A DNA stretch of 7,298 nucleotides from Ignavibacteria bacterium (GCA_011049495.1 DSBF01000393.1:1-7298); one strand, 5' to 3'. Shown: positions 1 to 5,967, counted from the stretch's first letter. The notes: generated by a model not told the origin, from the sequence alone. Program-made: numbers and translations.

Positions 1-15
1 ATTTAAAATAATACC

Positions 16-46
16 TTGACATAATATATCACAATGTGATATATTA
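16..46 (+). promoter_or_regulatory. Toxin-antitoxin promoter with overlapping palindromic operator
   Basis: A consensus -35 box TTGACA lies at 16-21, and a plausible -10 box TATATT lies at 40-45 with an 18-bp spacer. A perfect inverted repeat covers 22-46: arms TAATATATCACA (22-33) and TGTGATATATTA (35-46) with one central base. The palindrome fills the spacer and the -10 box, where the antitoxin or toxin-antitoxin complex of type II modules normally binds to repress its own operon. Seen: the boxes and the perfect symmetry. Inferred: that it is the operator of the genes at 51-767. Confidence 0.75.
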
Positions 47-50
47 GTAT

Positions 51-419
51 ATGCTCAAATTAAAAACGAAATGGTTCAATAAATGGGCGAAAAAGAATTC
101 TATCACAGATGCAGTATTATCTAAAACAATACAAGATTTATCTAGCAACCTTGGCACAGTAAATTTAGGTGCGGGACTTTATAAGATTAGAACAGCAAAA
201 AGTGGTAAAGGGAAAAGCGGCAGTCATAGAACAATTCTTGTTTACAAAGAATCAGATAGAGTAATTTTCGTTTACGGTTTTTCAAAAACAGAAAAAGATA
301 ATTTATCCAGCGAAGAACTCAAGTATTTTAAAAAATTATCAAAAGATTTATTATCAATCGAGAAGAATAAATATAAACAAATGATACAAAATGGTGATTT
401 CATAAGTATCGGGGAATAA
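51..419 (+). CDS. Type II toxin, RelE/HigB-like mRNA interferase (PF06296/COG4737-like)
   Basis: This 122-residue protein resembles the RelE-superfamily toxins of the COG4737/PF06296 group, which act as ribosome-dependent or free mRNA endonucleases. Family hallmarks are visible. The N-terminus carries KTKWFNKWAKK (residues 5-15). A GAGLYKIR strand lies near 40-47. A glycine/basic loop GKGKSGSHRTILVY (52-65) contains R60, and FVYGFSKTEKDN (73-84) precedes the C-terminal helices. The start is fixed: an in-frame TAG at 45-47 blocks upstream extension and no nearby in-frame start exists downstream, while family homology begins at residue 1. There is no Shine-Dalgarno site, and the -10 box ends only five bases before the ATG, so the transcript is probably leaderless. 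The cognate antitoxin follows after six bases. Specificity and activity cannot be read from sequence. Confidence 0.88.
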   Translation: MLKLKTKWFNKWAKKNSITDAVLSKTIQDLSSNLGTVNLGAGLYKIRTAKSGKGKSGSHRTILVYKESDRVIFVYGFSKTEKDNLSSEELKYFKKLSKDLLSIEKNKYKQMIQNGDFISIGE

Positions 420-425
420 TTAATT

Positions 426-767
426 ATGCGCACAGCAATAAAAAAAGCAATAGGTAGTACAGTTGAAGATCTAATTAAGAATGGTGTAAAAACATCATTC
501 ACCGAAAAAGAGTTAAAAGAACTTGGAATAGAAATTCCCGACGTTGAAATGGATGCAAAAGAAATTCAAGAGATTAGAGAAAAAATAAAATTAAGCCAAA
601 GTGTTTTTGCAAAAGTATTAAATGTAAGTTCATCATCAGTGAGGCAATGGGAACAAGGGAAACGTACACCAACCGGATCAACAAAAGTATTATTAGAGCT
701 TCTTAAAAAGAATCCAAACATTCTTAATTATAGAATCGAATCAACGAGTCAACATAAACAAGCCTAA
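426..767 (+). CDS. Type II antitoxin, XRE-family helix-turn-helix (HigA/YiaG-like)
   Basis: This 113-residue protein starts six bases after the toxin stop, with GGGGA at 411-415 as a weak ribosome site. Residues 1-35 (the MRTAIKKAIGSTVEDL region) form the N-terminal helical segment typical of COG2944-like antitoxins. Residues 46-80 hold a Cro/C1-type helix-turn-helix: REKIKLSQSVFAKVLNV, then the recognition helix SSSSVRQWEQGKR. The conserved Gln-x-x-Phe-Ala and Trp-Glu-x-Gly-x-Arg positions are intact. Residues 84-113 form a C-terminal helix and tail. It should neutralise the upstream toxin and bind the palindrome at 22-46. Toxin-first order is the arrangement of HigBA-like modules. No convincing terminator follows; only a T-run at 770-775 and small GGCT/AGCC repeats near 791-824 are present. 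Confidence 0.88.
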   Translation: MRTAIKKAIGSTVEDLIKNGVKTSFTEKELKELGIEIPDVEMDAKEIQEIREKIKLSQSVFAKVLNVSSSSVRQWEQGKRTPTGSTKVLLELLKKNPNILNYRIESTSQHKQA

Positions 768-835
768 CCTTTTTTAATCAGTCTAAAAGATGGCTGACAA
801 GCCTTCCTTAGCTACAAACAGCCACACTAAGTTTG

Positions 836-857
836 AAAACAAAAAACTCTTGGAGTT
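836..857 (-). terminator. Weak intrinsic terminator after the DUF2442 gene
   Basis: Read on the minus strand, AACTC-CAA-GAGTT (857-845) forms a short hairpin followed by a T-rich tract (844-836, interrupted by one G). It lies 14 bases past the DUF2442 stop codon. The stem has only five base pairs, so the call is tentative. Confidence 0.4.
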
Positions 858-871
858 AAACCAATTTCCTT

Positions 872-1162
872 TTAAGAAGCATTTTGAGGTTGTTTTGTTA
901 ACTCGTTTGACATATTTCTATCATAAATACCGAAAAGAAGATTTTCAACATTTATATCCTCGTCCAATTCGTCCCAATGAATACCAATTCCGCCTCCCGA
1001 AATAATGAACGAATTTCTTTGTGAAACTGTTGCATTAAGTAACCGTGGGAAATAAACTAAAGGTACACTTAGTTTTCTTCCATCAGTTAACTCAACCCAC
1101 ATATTATCGCTATCGAAACTAATGCCATTAGCCCGGGATTTATTTAATGTTGAAATACTCAT
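872..1162 (-). CDS. DUF2442 domain-containing protein
   Basis: This small soluble protein of 96 residues matches the DUF2442 family along most of its length. The pattern is a strand region GISFDSDNMWVELTDGRKLSVPL, then the hallmark YFPRLLNAT, then a glycine-rich turn ISGGGIGIHW leading into DELDEDINVENLL. The family is uncharacterised. Its members often sit beside a DUF4160 gene and the pair is suspected, not shown, to behave like a toxin-antitoxin system. Here no DUF4160 gene is visible on either side, so it looks like an orphan. An ATG at 1177 would add five residues, but only the ATG at 1162 has a well-placed AGGA (1174-1171, eight bases upstream), so I chose the shorter form. It converges on the toxin-antitoxin operon. 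Confidence 0.82.
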   Translation of the reverse strand: MSISTLNKSRANGISFDSDNMWVELTDGRKLSVPLVYFPRLLNATVSQRNSFIISGGGIGIHWDELDEDINVENLLFGIYDRNMSNELTKQPQNAS

Positions 1163-1170
1163 TCCATTTA

Positions 1171-1174
1171 TCCT
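1171..1174 (-). promoter_or_regulatory. Ribosome binding site deciding the DUF2442 start
   Basis: AGGA on the minus strand lies eight bases before the ATG at 1162-1160. The alternative ATG at 1177-1175 has no Shine-Dalgarno site in front of it, and this AGGA would fall inside its coding sequence. Confidence 0.5.
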
Positions 1175-1305
1175 CATGCATCAGATATTACTTTCAAGTT
1201 GAACATAATCATTTATCAAAAAAATAAGAAACATTTTTTAAGATAGCATGACTAAACTGTTCAACATGATTTACTAATTCACTTGACTCCTCTACAAAAA
1301 AAAAT

Positions 1306-2514
1306 CTATTTTAATCTATCCGCAAGATCACCAAGCGCATCTTTGTGAACCATGAAATCCATAATCTTAAGTTTGATATAATCTTCGCTGAAGAAATAAT
1401 ATCCTTTGTTATTTCCATCGCGTGCAGATGCACCGGAATCTTTTATGAGATACCAATCACTTCCGTTTAATTCCATCCAACCGACAACATGAACGCCGTG
1501 GTCGTCAGTTGTTGTTTCATTGCTGAAACGGAATTGACGTGAATAGTCGTTAATATATTCGGAAGGAATATCAAAATCGGGAACAAGAAAAACATCTTTC
1601 TCGGCAACTTTACCCGGTTCGGAAACATCGCCGCCGATACAAATTGAAAATCCATTACGGATAGCGCTCTTAAATAAACTCATGTAATCATTAAGCGGAA
1701 TATTCCAGTAATCTTTGTTATGCCACCAGTTATCCGGGACTTCATATTCAACTTGCTGCCAAAACGGCTGCTGCAAGTACGAAAGAATATCGTAGTAATC
1801 ATCCAAATTTAATTTCAAATAATCTTTCAAATATGATTTGGGAGTATATTCTTTCCCATCAACCATAAATTTTTGAGGAGGTATACCTAAATGATAATCT
1901 AAAATTGATTTAATGGTTTCTAAAACAGTTTCTTCATTCCATGCATTATTTTCTTTTACATTCTTTAGATAAGAATACATTTCCTTGAAAACATGCGAAT
2001 GATTATGAAATTTCTGTCCTTCTTTCAACCCGGTATAAGCATCACCAGGAACAATACCGTATTGTTTCCAAATTCTTGTAACTGCATTTGCTTCCGAGCC
2101 TTCCGCGAAAAGAGATTTACCTCTTGTTCTAACATACTCTCTTGCTTTTTCTACATACTCCCAGTAAACAGTATACAGTTCGGAAATTTTCACTTCTTTT
2201 TTAAAGAGACGATAAACTTCCGATTCAAAATATGATGTAGTGGAAAACGACCAGCATGTGCCGGTATTGCCTTGTGATATTGGGGGTTGATGCCAATACT
2301 GATTAAATTGATCAACCGAGATTGGAATTTCAATCCCTTCTAAATCAACCTGGAAATTTTTTCGTGACTTATCTTCTTTTTCATACTTATCAATTTCTTC
2401 TTTGATGTGATTCCAATATCCGCTCTTCGGTTCAACAAATATTGCTTTGTCTTGTGCACAGATTGCTAATAATAGTGAGAGAAAAATTGTTAGTGAAATA
2501 AGTTTTCGTAACAT
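1306..2514 (-). CDS. Secreted papain-fold C1 peptidase (aminopeptidase C/bleomycin hydrolase-like)
   Basis: This exported cysteine peptidase has 402 residues. Residues 1-20 form a signal peptide: a basic start, a hydrophobic LISLTIFLSLLLAIC core, and a probable cut before Gln-Asp-Lys. The active-site block PPISQGNTGTCWSFS holds oxyanion Gln81 and nucleophile Cys87, followed by Trp88. A long insertion (about 120-330) is typical of aminopeptidase C relatives rather than plain papains. The catalytic His is in DHGVHVVGW (His339), which aligns with papain DHAVAAVGY. The third catalytic position, Asn in papain (IKNSW), is Asp359 here (IKDSG), and the following Trp is replaced by Gly. A start at 2517 adds one Met, but GGAG at 2523-2520 is better spaced for the ATG at 2514. 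It diverges from the DUF3179 gene. Substrate is unknown; periplasmic or extracellular protein turnover is likely. Confidence 0.87.
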   Translation of the reverse strand: MLRKLISLTIFLSLLLAICAQDKAIFVEPKSGYWNHIKEEIDKYEKEDKSRKNFQVDLEGIEIPISVDQFNQYWHQPPISQGNTGTCWSFSTTSYFESEVYRLFKKEVKISELYTVYWEYVEKAREYVRTRGKSLFAEGSEANAVTRIWKQYGIVPGDAYTGLKEGQKFHNHSHVFKEMYSYLKNVKENNAWNEETVLETIKSILDYHLGIPPQKFMVDGKEYTPKSYLKDYLKLNLDDYYDILSYLQQPFWQQVEYEVPDNWWHNKDYWNIPLNDYMSLFKSAIRNGFSICIGGDVSEPGKVAEKDVFLVPDFDIPSEYINDYSRQFRFSNETTTDDHGVHVVGWMELNGSDWYLIKDSGASARDGNNKGYYFFSEDYIKLKIMDFMVHKDALGDLADRLK

Positions 2515-2519
2515 CATGG

Positions 2520-2523
2520 CTCC
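2520..2523 (-). promoter_or_regulatory. Ribosome binding site of the C1 peptidase gene
   Basis: GGAG on the minus strand lies two bases before the ATG at 2517 and five bases before the adjacent in-frame ATG at 2514. The spacing favours 2514 as the start. Confidence 0.5.
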
Positions 2524-2654
2524 AATTTAATTGAATTGCACTGCAATATAATTATAATCCCGAAATTTTTTGTAATAGAACTTTTTGTAAAGTTTCTGAC
2601 AATTACAGTAAATGCAACAAGTTATATTAATCATTAATTTTAACGGAGGTCGAA
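2524..2654. promoter_or_regulatory. Divergent promoter region between peptidase and DUF3179 genes
   Basis: This gap must hold the promoters of both divergent genes. On the minus strand a consensus -10 hexamer TATAAT is present at 2556-2551, without a convincing -35. A perfect 13-bp palindrome, ATTGCA-C-TGCAAT, lies at 2535-2547 in the peptidase leader. A 9-bp direct repeat TTTTTGTAA occurs at 2567-2575 and 2582-2590. A strong GGAGG at 2645-2649 is the ribosome site of the plus-strand gene. The palindrome and repeat could be regulator sites, but both are short and AT-rich. Confidence 0.4.
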
Positions 2655-3767
2655 ATGAAAACATTAATTATTCTGCTTACAATTTTCACATTAGAACTTT
2701 TTACACAAGGAACACCGGAACATATATTGAGGGTATATCCAAACTGGATAACAAATTTTGATAAACGCACGGTTGAGTTAACGGAATTAATTCCAGGTGG
2801 ACCGCCAAAAGATGGAATTCCGGCAATTATAAATCCCAAATTTGAATCAATCGAAAGTGCAAGTGATTGGATTGCCGACCGAGAACCGGTTATTGCCCTC
2901 GAAATTAACGGTCAATCGAAAGCATATCCTTTGCAAATTTTAATTTTTCATGAGATTGTGAATGATGAAATTACTGATGTAAACGTATTAGTTTCCTTTT
3001 GCCCGCTTTGTTATAGTGCAATAATATTCGATCGTAATATTAACGGAGAGGTATATAGATTCGGAGTAAGCGGATTGCTCAGATATTCTGATATGATTAT
3101 GTACGATCAGAAAACAGAATCATTTTGGGAACAATTCACCGGAGATGCAATTGTTGGTGAAATGACCGGAACTTCTCTTACAAAAATTCCATCGCAAATT
3201 ATATCTTTCCAACAGTATAAAACAATTTATCCTGATGGTCTTGTACTATCAAAAAACACCGGTTTCAATAGACCCTATGGTAAAAATCCTTATGTCGGTT
3301 ATGATGATGTTAGTAAAACTCCTTTTGCATTTTTAGGTGAATTTGATGAACGGTTAAGACCGAATGAAAAAGTTGTTGCCGTAAAAATAAACAACAATTA
3401 TAAAGCTTATCCTTATGAAATAACTTGGTCGCAAAGAGTAATTAATGACTCGTTTGAAGGTGAAGATATAGTTGTTTTCCATGTTAACGGTGCAGCTTCA
3501 AGTTTAGATCACAGAGAGTTAAGCTCTTCAAAAGAAATGGGGTCTACAGGAGTTTTCAGCAGGAAAGTTGACGATTACAAACTAAGCTTTAGAATTGAGG
3601 ATCGTAAAAGAATTTTTGACAACCAAACTAATTCCGAGTGGGATATTTCCGGACGTGCTATTAACGGCGAATTACAAGGGAAAATTTTAAGACGACTTTT
3701 TCACGGAGATTATTTTTCATTTGCACTTCTTGCGTTTCGACCGGACACTGAAATCTATATAGAATAG
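2655..3767 (+). CDS. Secreted DUF3179 domain-containing protein
   Basis: This 370-residue protein has an N-terminal signal peptide (about residues 1-18: Lys, then a hydrophobic LIILLTIFTLELF stretch). The remainder matches the DUF3179 family (PF11376), which has no established biochemical function that I know of. Family landmarks in order are GGPPKDGIPAI (48-58), the repeated EINGQSKAYPL (83-93), FHEIVND (98-104), VSFCPLCYSAIIFDR (113-127) with Cys116 and Cys119, YRFGVSGLLRYSDMIMYD (134-151), and FWEQFTGDAIVGE (157-169). A second KAYPYE segment lies near 250-255. The Cys-x-x-Cys pair could be a redox or metal site in the cell envelope; this is inference. The start has a strong GGAGG five bases upstream. 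It diverges from the C1 peptidase and is followed by the EamA gene after a 77-bp gap. Confidence 0.88.
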   Translation: MKTLIILLTIFTLELFTQGTPEHILRVYPNWITNFDKRTVELTELIPGGPPKDGIPAIINPKFESIESASDWIADREPVIALEINGQSKAYPLQILIFHEIVNDEITDVNVLVSFCPLCYSAIIFDRNINGEVYRFGVSGLLRYSDMIMYDQKTESFWEQFTGDAIVGEMTGTSLTKIPSQIISFQQYKTIYPDGLVLSKNTGFNRPYGKNPYVGYDDVSKTPFAFLGEFDERLRPNEKVVAVKINNNYKAYPYEITWSQRVINDSFEGEDIVVFHVNGAASSLDHRELSSSKEMGSTGVFSRKVDDYKLSFRIEDRKRIFDNQTNSEWDISGRAINGELQGKILRRLFHGDYFSFALLAFRPDTEIYIE

Positions 3768-3833
3768 CATATCATTATTTTCTTAGAGATATATTTATTC
3801 CATATATTTACGGGCATTAAATATTAGTGTACG

Positions 3834-3839
3834 AAAGGA
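3834..3839 (+). promoter_or_regulatory. Ribosome binding site deciding the EamA start
   Basis: AAAGGA lies five bases before the ATG at 3845. A GTG at 3827 opens the same frame six codons earlier but has no Shine-Dalgarno site, so 3845 is the better start. Confidence 0.6.
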
Positions 3840-3844
3840 AATGG

Positions 3845-4777
3845 ATGAGCAGATTTGCCCCGATTTTTGTTATTGTTGCAGCAAGTTTATGGGGAATAGA
3901 CGGAGTTGTATTGCGCCCCGAATTATATTCACTCCCGGTTGCATTAGTTGTTTTTATTGAAAGTTCGATTGTCGCTGTATTACTCTCACCAATTTTTCTC
4001 AAGCAGTATGGTAAATTAAAGTCACTAACTTTTTATGATTGGGGATCATTCGTCGGTGTTGCATTATTCGGCGGTGCAATCGGAACAATGGCAATTACCA
4101 AAGCATTATTTTATGTCGATTATGTGAACCTATCTATTGTTATACTTATACAAAAACTTCAACCGGTTTTTGCACTTATTCTCGCAGCATTATTGTTGAA
4201 GGAAAGATTACCAAAAATATTTTTTGTTTGGGCAGGTACTGCAATTTTCGGTGCTTACTTGATGACCTTCGGTTTGAAAACTCCAATAGCTGTTAATGAA
4301 GGAACAACTGCGATGGCAGCAATGTACGCAATCATTGCCGCACTCAGTTTTGCTTCTTCTACAGTATTCAGCAAAAGGGCTTTGCGCAATGTCGGATTTG
4401 AACTCGGTACTTACTTACGTTTCTTAATCTCGTCAATAATTATGTTCTTGATTGTTTTACCGTTAGGTCAATTACCGCAGATTACAGAAGTTACAACTCA
4501 TCAATTTTCTATTTTCTTATTAATTGCTTTCACAACCGGTGGTGCAGCTATTTTTCTTTATTATTACGGATTAAAAACGGTAACGGCATCGGTGGCAACT
4601 ATTTGTGAATTAGCATTTCCTTTAACGGCAGTAATTTTAGAATATTTACTTCGAGGTAATATTCTCGCACCGGTTCAATGGGTTGGTGTTGCAATTTTAC
4701 TCTACAGCATTTTCAGAGTTACACGAATGAGTTCGGAACGAATTAAAAAATCATTACAAACTAAAACCCAAGAGTAA
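3845..4777 (+). CDS. EamA/DMT-family membrane transporter
   Basis: This 310-residue protein is strongly hydrophobic, with about ten membrane helices arranged as two EamA repeats, the usual architecture and length of drug/metabolite transporter superfamily exporters. The first repeat opens with FAPIFVIVAASLWGIDGVV. It ends with the family-typical VILIQKLQPVFALILAALLLKERL segment and one more helix. The second repeat starts near AAMYAIIAALSFASSTVF and ends with ATICELAFPLTAVILEYLL, then a last helix and a basic tail. The paired Gln-Pro/Phe-Pro and glutamate landmarks of both repeats are present. Substrate (amino acids, nucleotides or other metabolites) cannot be predicted. It is co-oriented with the DUF3179 gene and may be read through from it; terminator-like hairpins follow at 4834 and 4878. 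Confidence 0.9.
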   Translation: MSRFAPIFVIVAASLWGIDGVVLRPELYSLPVALVVFIESSIVAVLLSPIFLKQYGKLKSLTFYDWGSFVGVALFGGAIGTMAITKALFYVDYVNLSIVILIQKLQPVFALILAALLLKERLPKIFFVWAGTAIFGAYLMTFGLKTPIAVNEGTTAMAAMYAIIAALSFASSTVFSKRALRNVGFELGTYLRFLISSIIMFLIVLPLGQLPQITEVTTHQFSIFLLIAFTTGGAAIFLYYYGLKTVTASVATICELAFPLTAVILEYLLRGNILAPVQWVGVAILLYSIFRVTRMSSERIKKSLQTKTQE

Positions 4778-4833
4778 GCCCGCTCATTAAACTGTAATGA
4801 AGGATTTTATCTTATTTTCATAAATGGATTAAC

Positions 4834-4852
4834 AAAAAGAATATTCTTTTTT
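4834..4852. terminator. AT-rich palindrome, possible bidirectional terminator
   Basis: AAAAAGAAT joined directly to ATTCTTTTT makes a perfect 18-bp palindrome at 4834-4851. It can fold with a four-base ATAT loop and a seven-base-pair stem, with a T-run on either strand. It lies in the convergent gap between the EamA and NUDIX genes and could end transcription from both. The low GC stem keeps confidence moderate. Confidence 0.4.
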
Positions 4853-4877
4853 AGACCAAAAAAAAATTGTCCGAGAT

Positions 4878-4900
4878 AGATAAAACAATTTTATCTTTTT
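4878..4900 (+). terminator. Probable intrinsic terminator after the EamA gene
   Basis: AGATAAAA-CAA-TTTTATCT (4878-4896) is a perfect eight-base-pair hairpin with a three-base loop followed by TTTT on the plus strand. It lies about 100 bases after the EamA stop and 17 bases before the convergent NUDIX stop. The U-tract side points to plus-strand transcription. Confidence 0.55.
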
Positions 4901-4916
4901 ATGTGGTTATTTTTTT

Positions 4917-5540
4917 CTAATCAAAAAAAGTAGATTGGATAGGATTACTCAGATGTGCTTTAATGTGCTCTATATGACGAGGATTAGTTCTGTTCTCCGA
5001 TAACGGCGGTAAATTATTTAAATCAAAAAATGAGACTTCCGGTGTTTCAAAACTTGGTGTGGGTTTACCTGCTATAATTTTACAAAGATATACAATCTTA
5101 ACCGCGTGAAATAATTCCAGTTCTCCCGAATTACGATTTGCATCGTAAACCCCGACAACCTTTATAATTTCAACATCAAATCCGCTTTCTTCTTTTGCTT
5201 CTCTTATTGCAGCTTCGGATGGAACATCGCCAACATCTGCCCACCCTCCCGGCATTGCCCATTTACCGTCACTAATTTCTTTAACAAGCAAAATCTTATC
5301 AACCTTAACAATTGCGGTTCTTACGTCAACTTTCGGTGTTGCATAACCTTTTTGATTTGAAAAAATATTGAGAAGCTCTGAAGTATTGAGATTAGAATTT
5401 TCGGAAATTATTTCAGCGGCAATTTTTTCTAACTTTTTGTTTCTTTCTATATCGTACTCGTTGTTTGCAAATTCCAACCCGGTTTGACTAATTGCTTGAA
5501 TTCTTCGTGCCCAGTCCAACAGCTTAATTTTATCACTCAT
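4917..5540 (-). CDS. NUDIX hydrolase with N-terminal Nudix_N-type domain (COG1051-like)
   Basis: This 207-residue protein should hydrolyse a nucleoside diphosphate linked to another moiety (ADP-ribose, a nucleotide sugar or similar), with a divalent metal. Residues 1-65 look like the helical Nudix_N domain (IKLLDWARRIQAISQTGLEFA), as in YjhB-like proteins. Residues 70-200 form the Nudix fold, starting at PKVDVRTAIV. The Nudix box runs from Gly99 to Phe121 in GWADVGDVPSEAAIREAKEESGF. The core Arg113-Glu114-Ala-Lys-Glu117-Glu118-x-Gly120 is intact, but the first box glutamate is Asp105. Its ATG overlaps the msrB stop (ATGA), so translation is probably coupled to msrB. Substrate cannot be fixed from sequence; a repair or housecleaning role beside MsrB is an inference. 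Confidence 0.88.
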   Translation of the reverse strand: MSDKIKLLDWARRIQAISQTGLEFANNEYDIERNKKLEKIAAEIISENSNLNTSELLNIFSNQKGYATPKVDVRTAIVKVDKILLVKEISDGKWAMPGGWADVGDVPSEAAIREAKEESGFDVEIIKVVGVYDANRNSGELELFHAVKIVYLCKIIAGKPTPSFETPEVSFFDLNNLPPLSENRTNPRHIEHIKAHLSNPIQSTFFD

Positions 5541-5941
5541 AAACTATTCGTTTTTTTGAAATTAAGAGAAGCTGAATTAATACAATATCTTAAACCGGTA
5601 AATTTTGGACCATCTTCGAATACATGACCGAGATGACCGCCGCATTTTGAACTCGAAACTTCCGTTCTTATCATTCCGAAACTTTTATCTTTATGAAAAT
5701 CCACAGCTTCTTTATTCATTGGCTCCCAAAAGCTTGACCATCCGCTTCCCGAATCATATTTAGTATCCGAGCCGAATAATTCTTGACCGCATCCACGGCA
5801 TAAATAAATTCCTTCTTCCTTGTGATGATAGTACTTTCCGGTAAAAGCTCTTTCAGTTCCTTTTTCTCTAAGTATATGGAATTCTTCGGGAGTCAATTCT
5901 TTTACCCACTCTTCTTTTGTTTTGTTAATTTTTTCAGGCAT
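5537..5941 (-). CDS. msrB: Peptide-methionine (R)-S-oxide reductase MsrB
   Basis: This 134-residue cytoplasmic enzyme reduces the R epimer of methionine sulfoxide in proteins, using thioredoxin or a similar donor. The full MsrB domain is present. Landmarks are GTERAFTGKYYHHKEEGIYLC (28-48), the zinc-type CRGC (Cys48, Cys51), KYDSGSGWSSFWEP (61-74), CGGHLGHVFEDGP (100-112) and the catalytic cysteine in RYCINSASL (Cys120). Two oddities are visible. The usual fourth zinc ligand, the first Cys of the second Cys-x-x-Cys, is Ser97, while Cys100 is kept. The motif normally written GWPSF is GWSSF. Ser66 sits where some MsrBs carry a resolving cysteine. No Shine-Dalgarno site precedes the ATG. A hairpin at 5952-5967 and the palindromic element at 5975-6103 lie just upstream. 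The stop overlaps the NUDIX start by four bases. Confidence 0.95.
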   Translation of the reverse strand: MPEKINKTKEEWVKELTPEEFHILREKGTERAFTGKYYHHKEEGIYLCRGCGQELFGSDTKYDSGSGWSSFWEPMNKEAVDFHKDKSFGMIRTEVSSSKCGGHLGHVFEDGPKFTGLRYCINSASLNFKKTNSL

Positions 5942-5951
5942 GATTTATTGG

Positions 5952-5967
5952 AAGTATTTTTATACTT
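5952..5967. repeat. Short hairpin in the msrB leader
   Basis: AAGTAT-TTTT-ATACTT is a perfect six-base-pair inverted repeat. It ends 11 bases before the msrB ATG and abuts the left flanking repeat of the mobile-element-like palindrome. In mRNA it would place a stem just upstream of the ribosome landing zone, where no Shine-Dalgarno site is seen. Confidence 0.5.

Noticed and set aside
272..502. Minus-strand open frame across the toxin/antitoxin junction.
   Set aside because: It is antisense to two well-supported genes, and its composition is what the complement of Lys/Ile-rich coding sequence gives.
791..824. Small inverted repeats (TGGCTG/CAGCCA, and GGCT-GACA-AGCC) after the antitoxin as a terminator.
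   Set aside because: Stems are only four to six base pairs, the larger one has a 22-base loop, and no T-run follows on the plus strand.
762..861. Possible integron attC site: the antitoxin stop lies in GCCTAAC (RYYYAAC type, 762-768), with GTTAAAC (GTTRRRY type) at 855-861, in a toxin-antitoxin context typical of cassettes.
   Set aside because: The outer boxes pair at only five of seven positions. I could not find complementary inner L boxes at the expected spacing, and the region does not fold into a long attC-like stem. No integrase or second attC site is visible.
790..1005. Plus-strand open frame of 71 codons.
   Set aside because: It has no ribosome site, resembles no known family, and is antisense to the clear DUF2442 gene for most of its length.
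3827..3844. GTG start extending the EamA protein by six residues.
   Set aside because: No Shine-Dalgarno site precedes it, while the ATG at 3845 has AAAGGA at ideal spacing and gives the normal family N-terminus.
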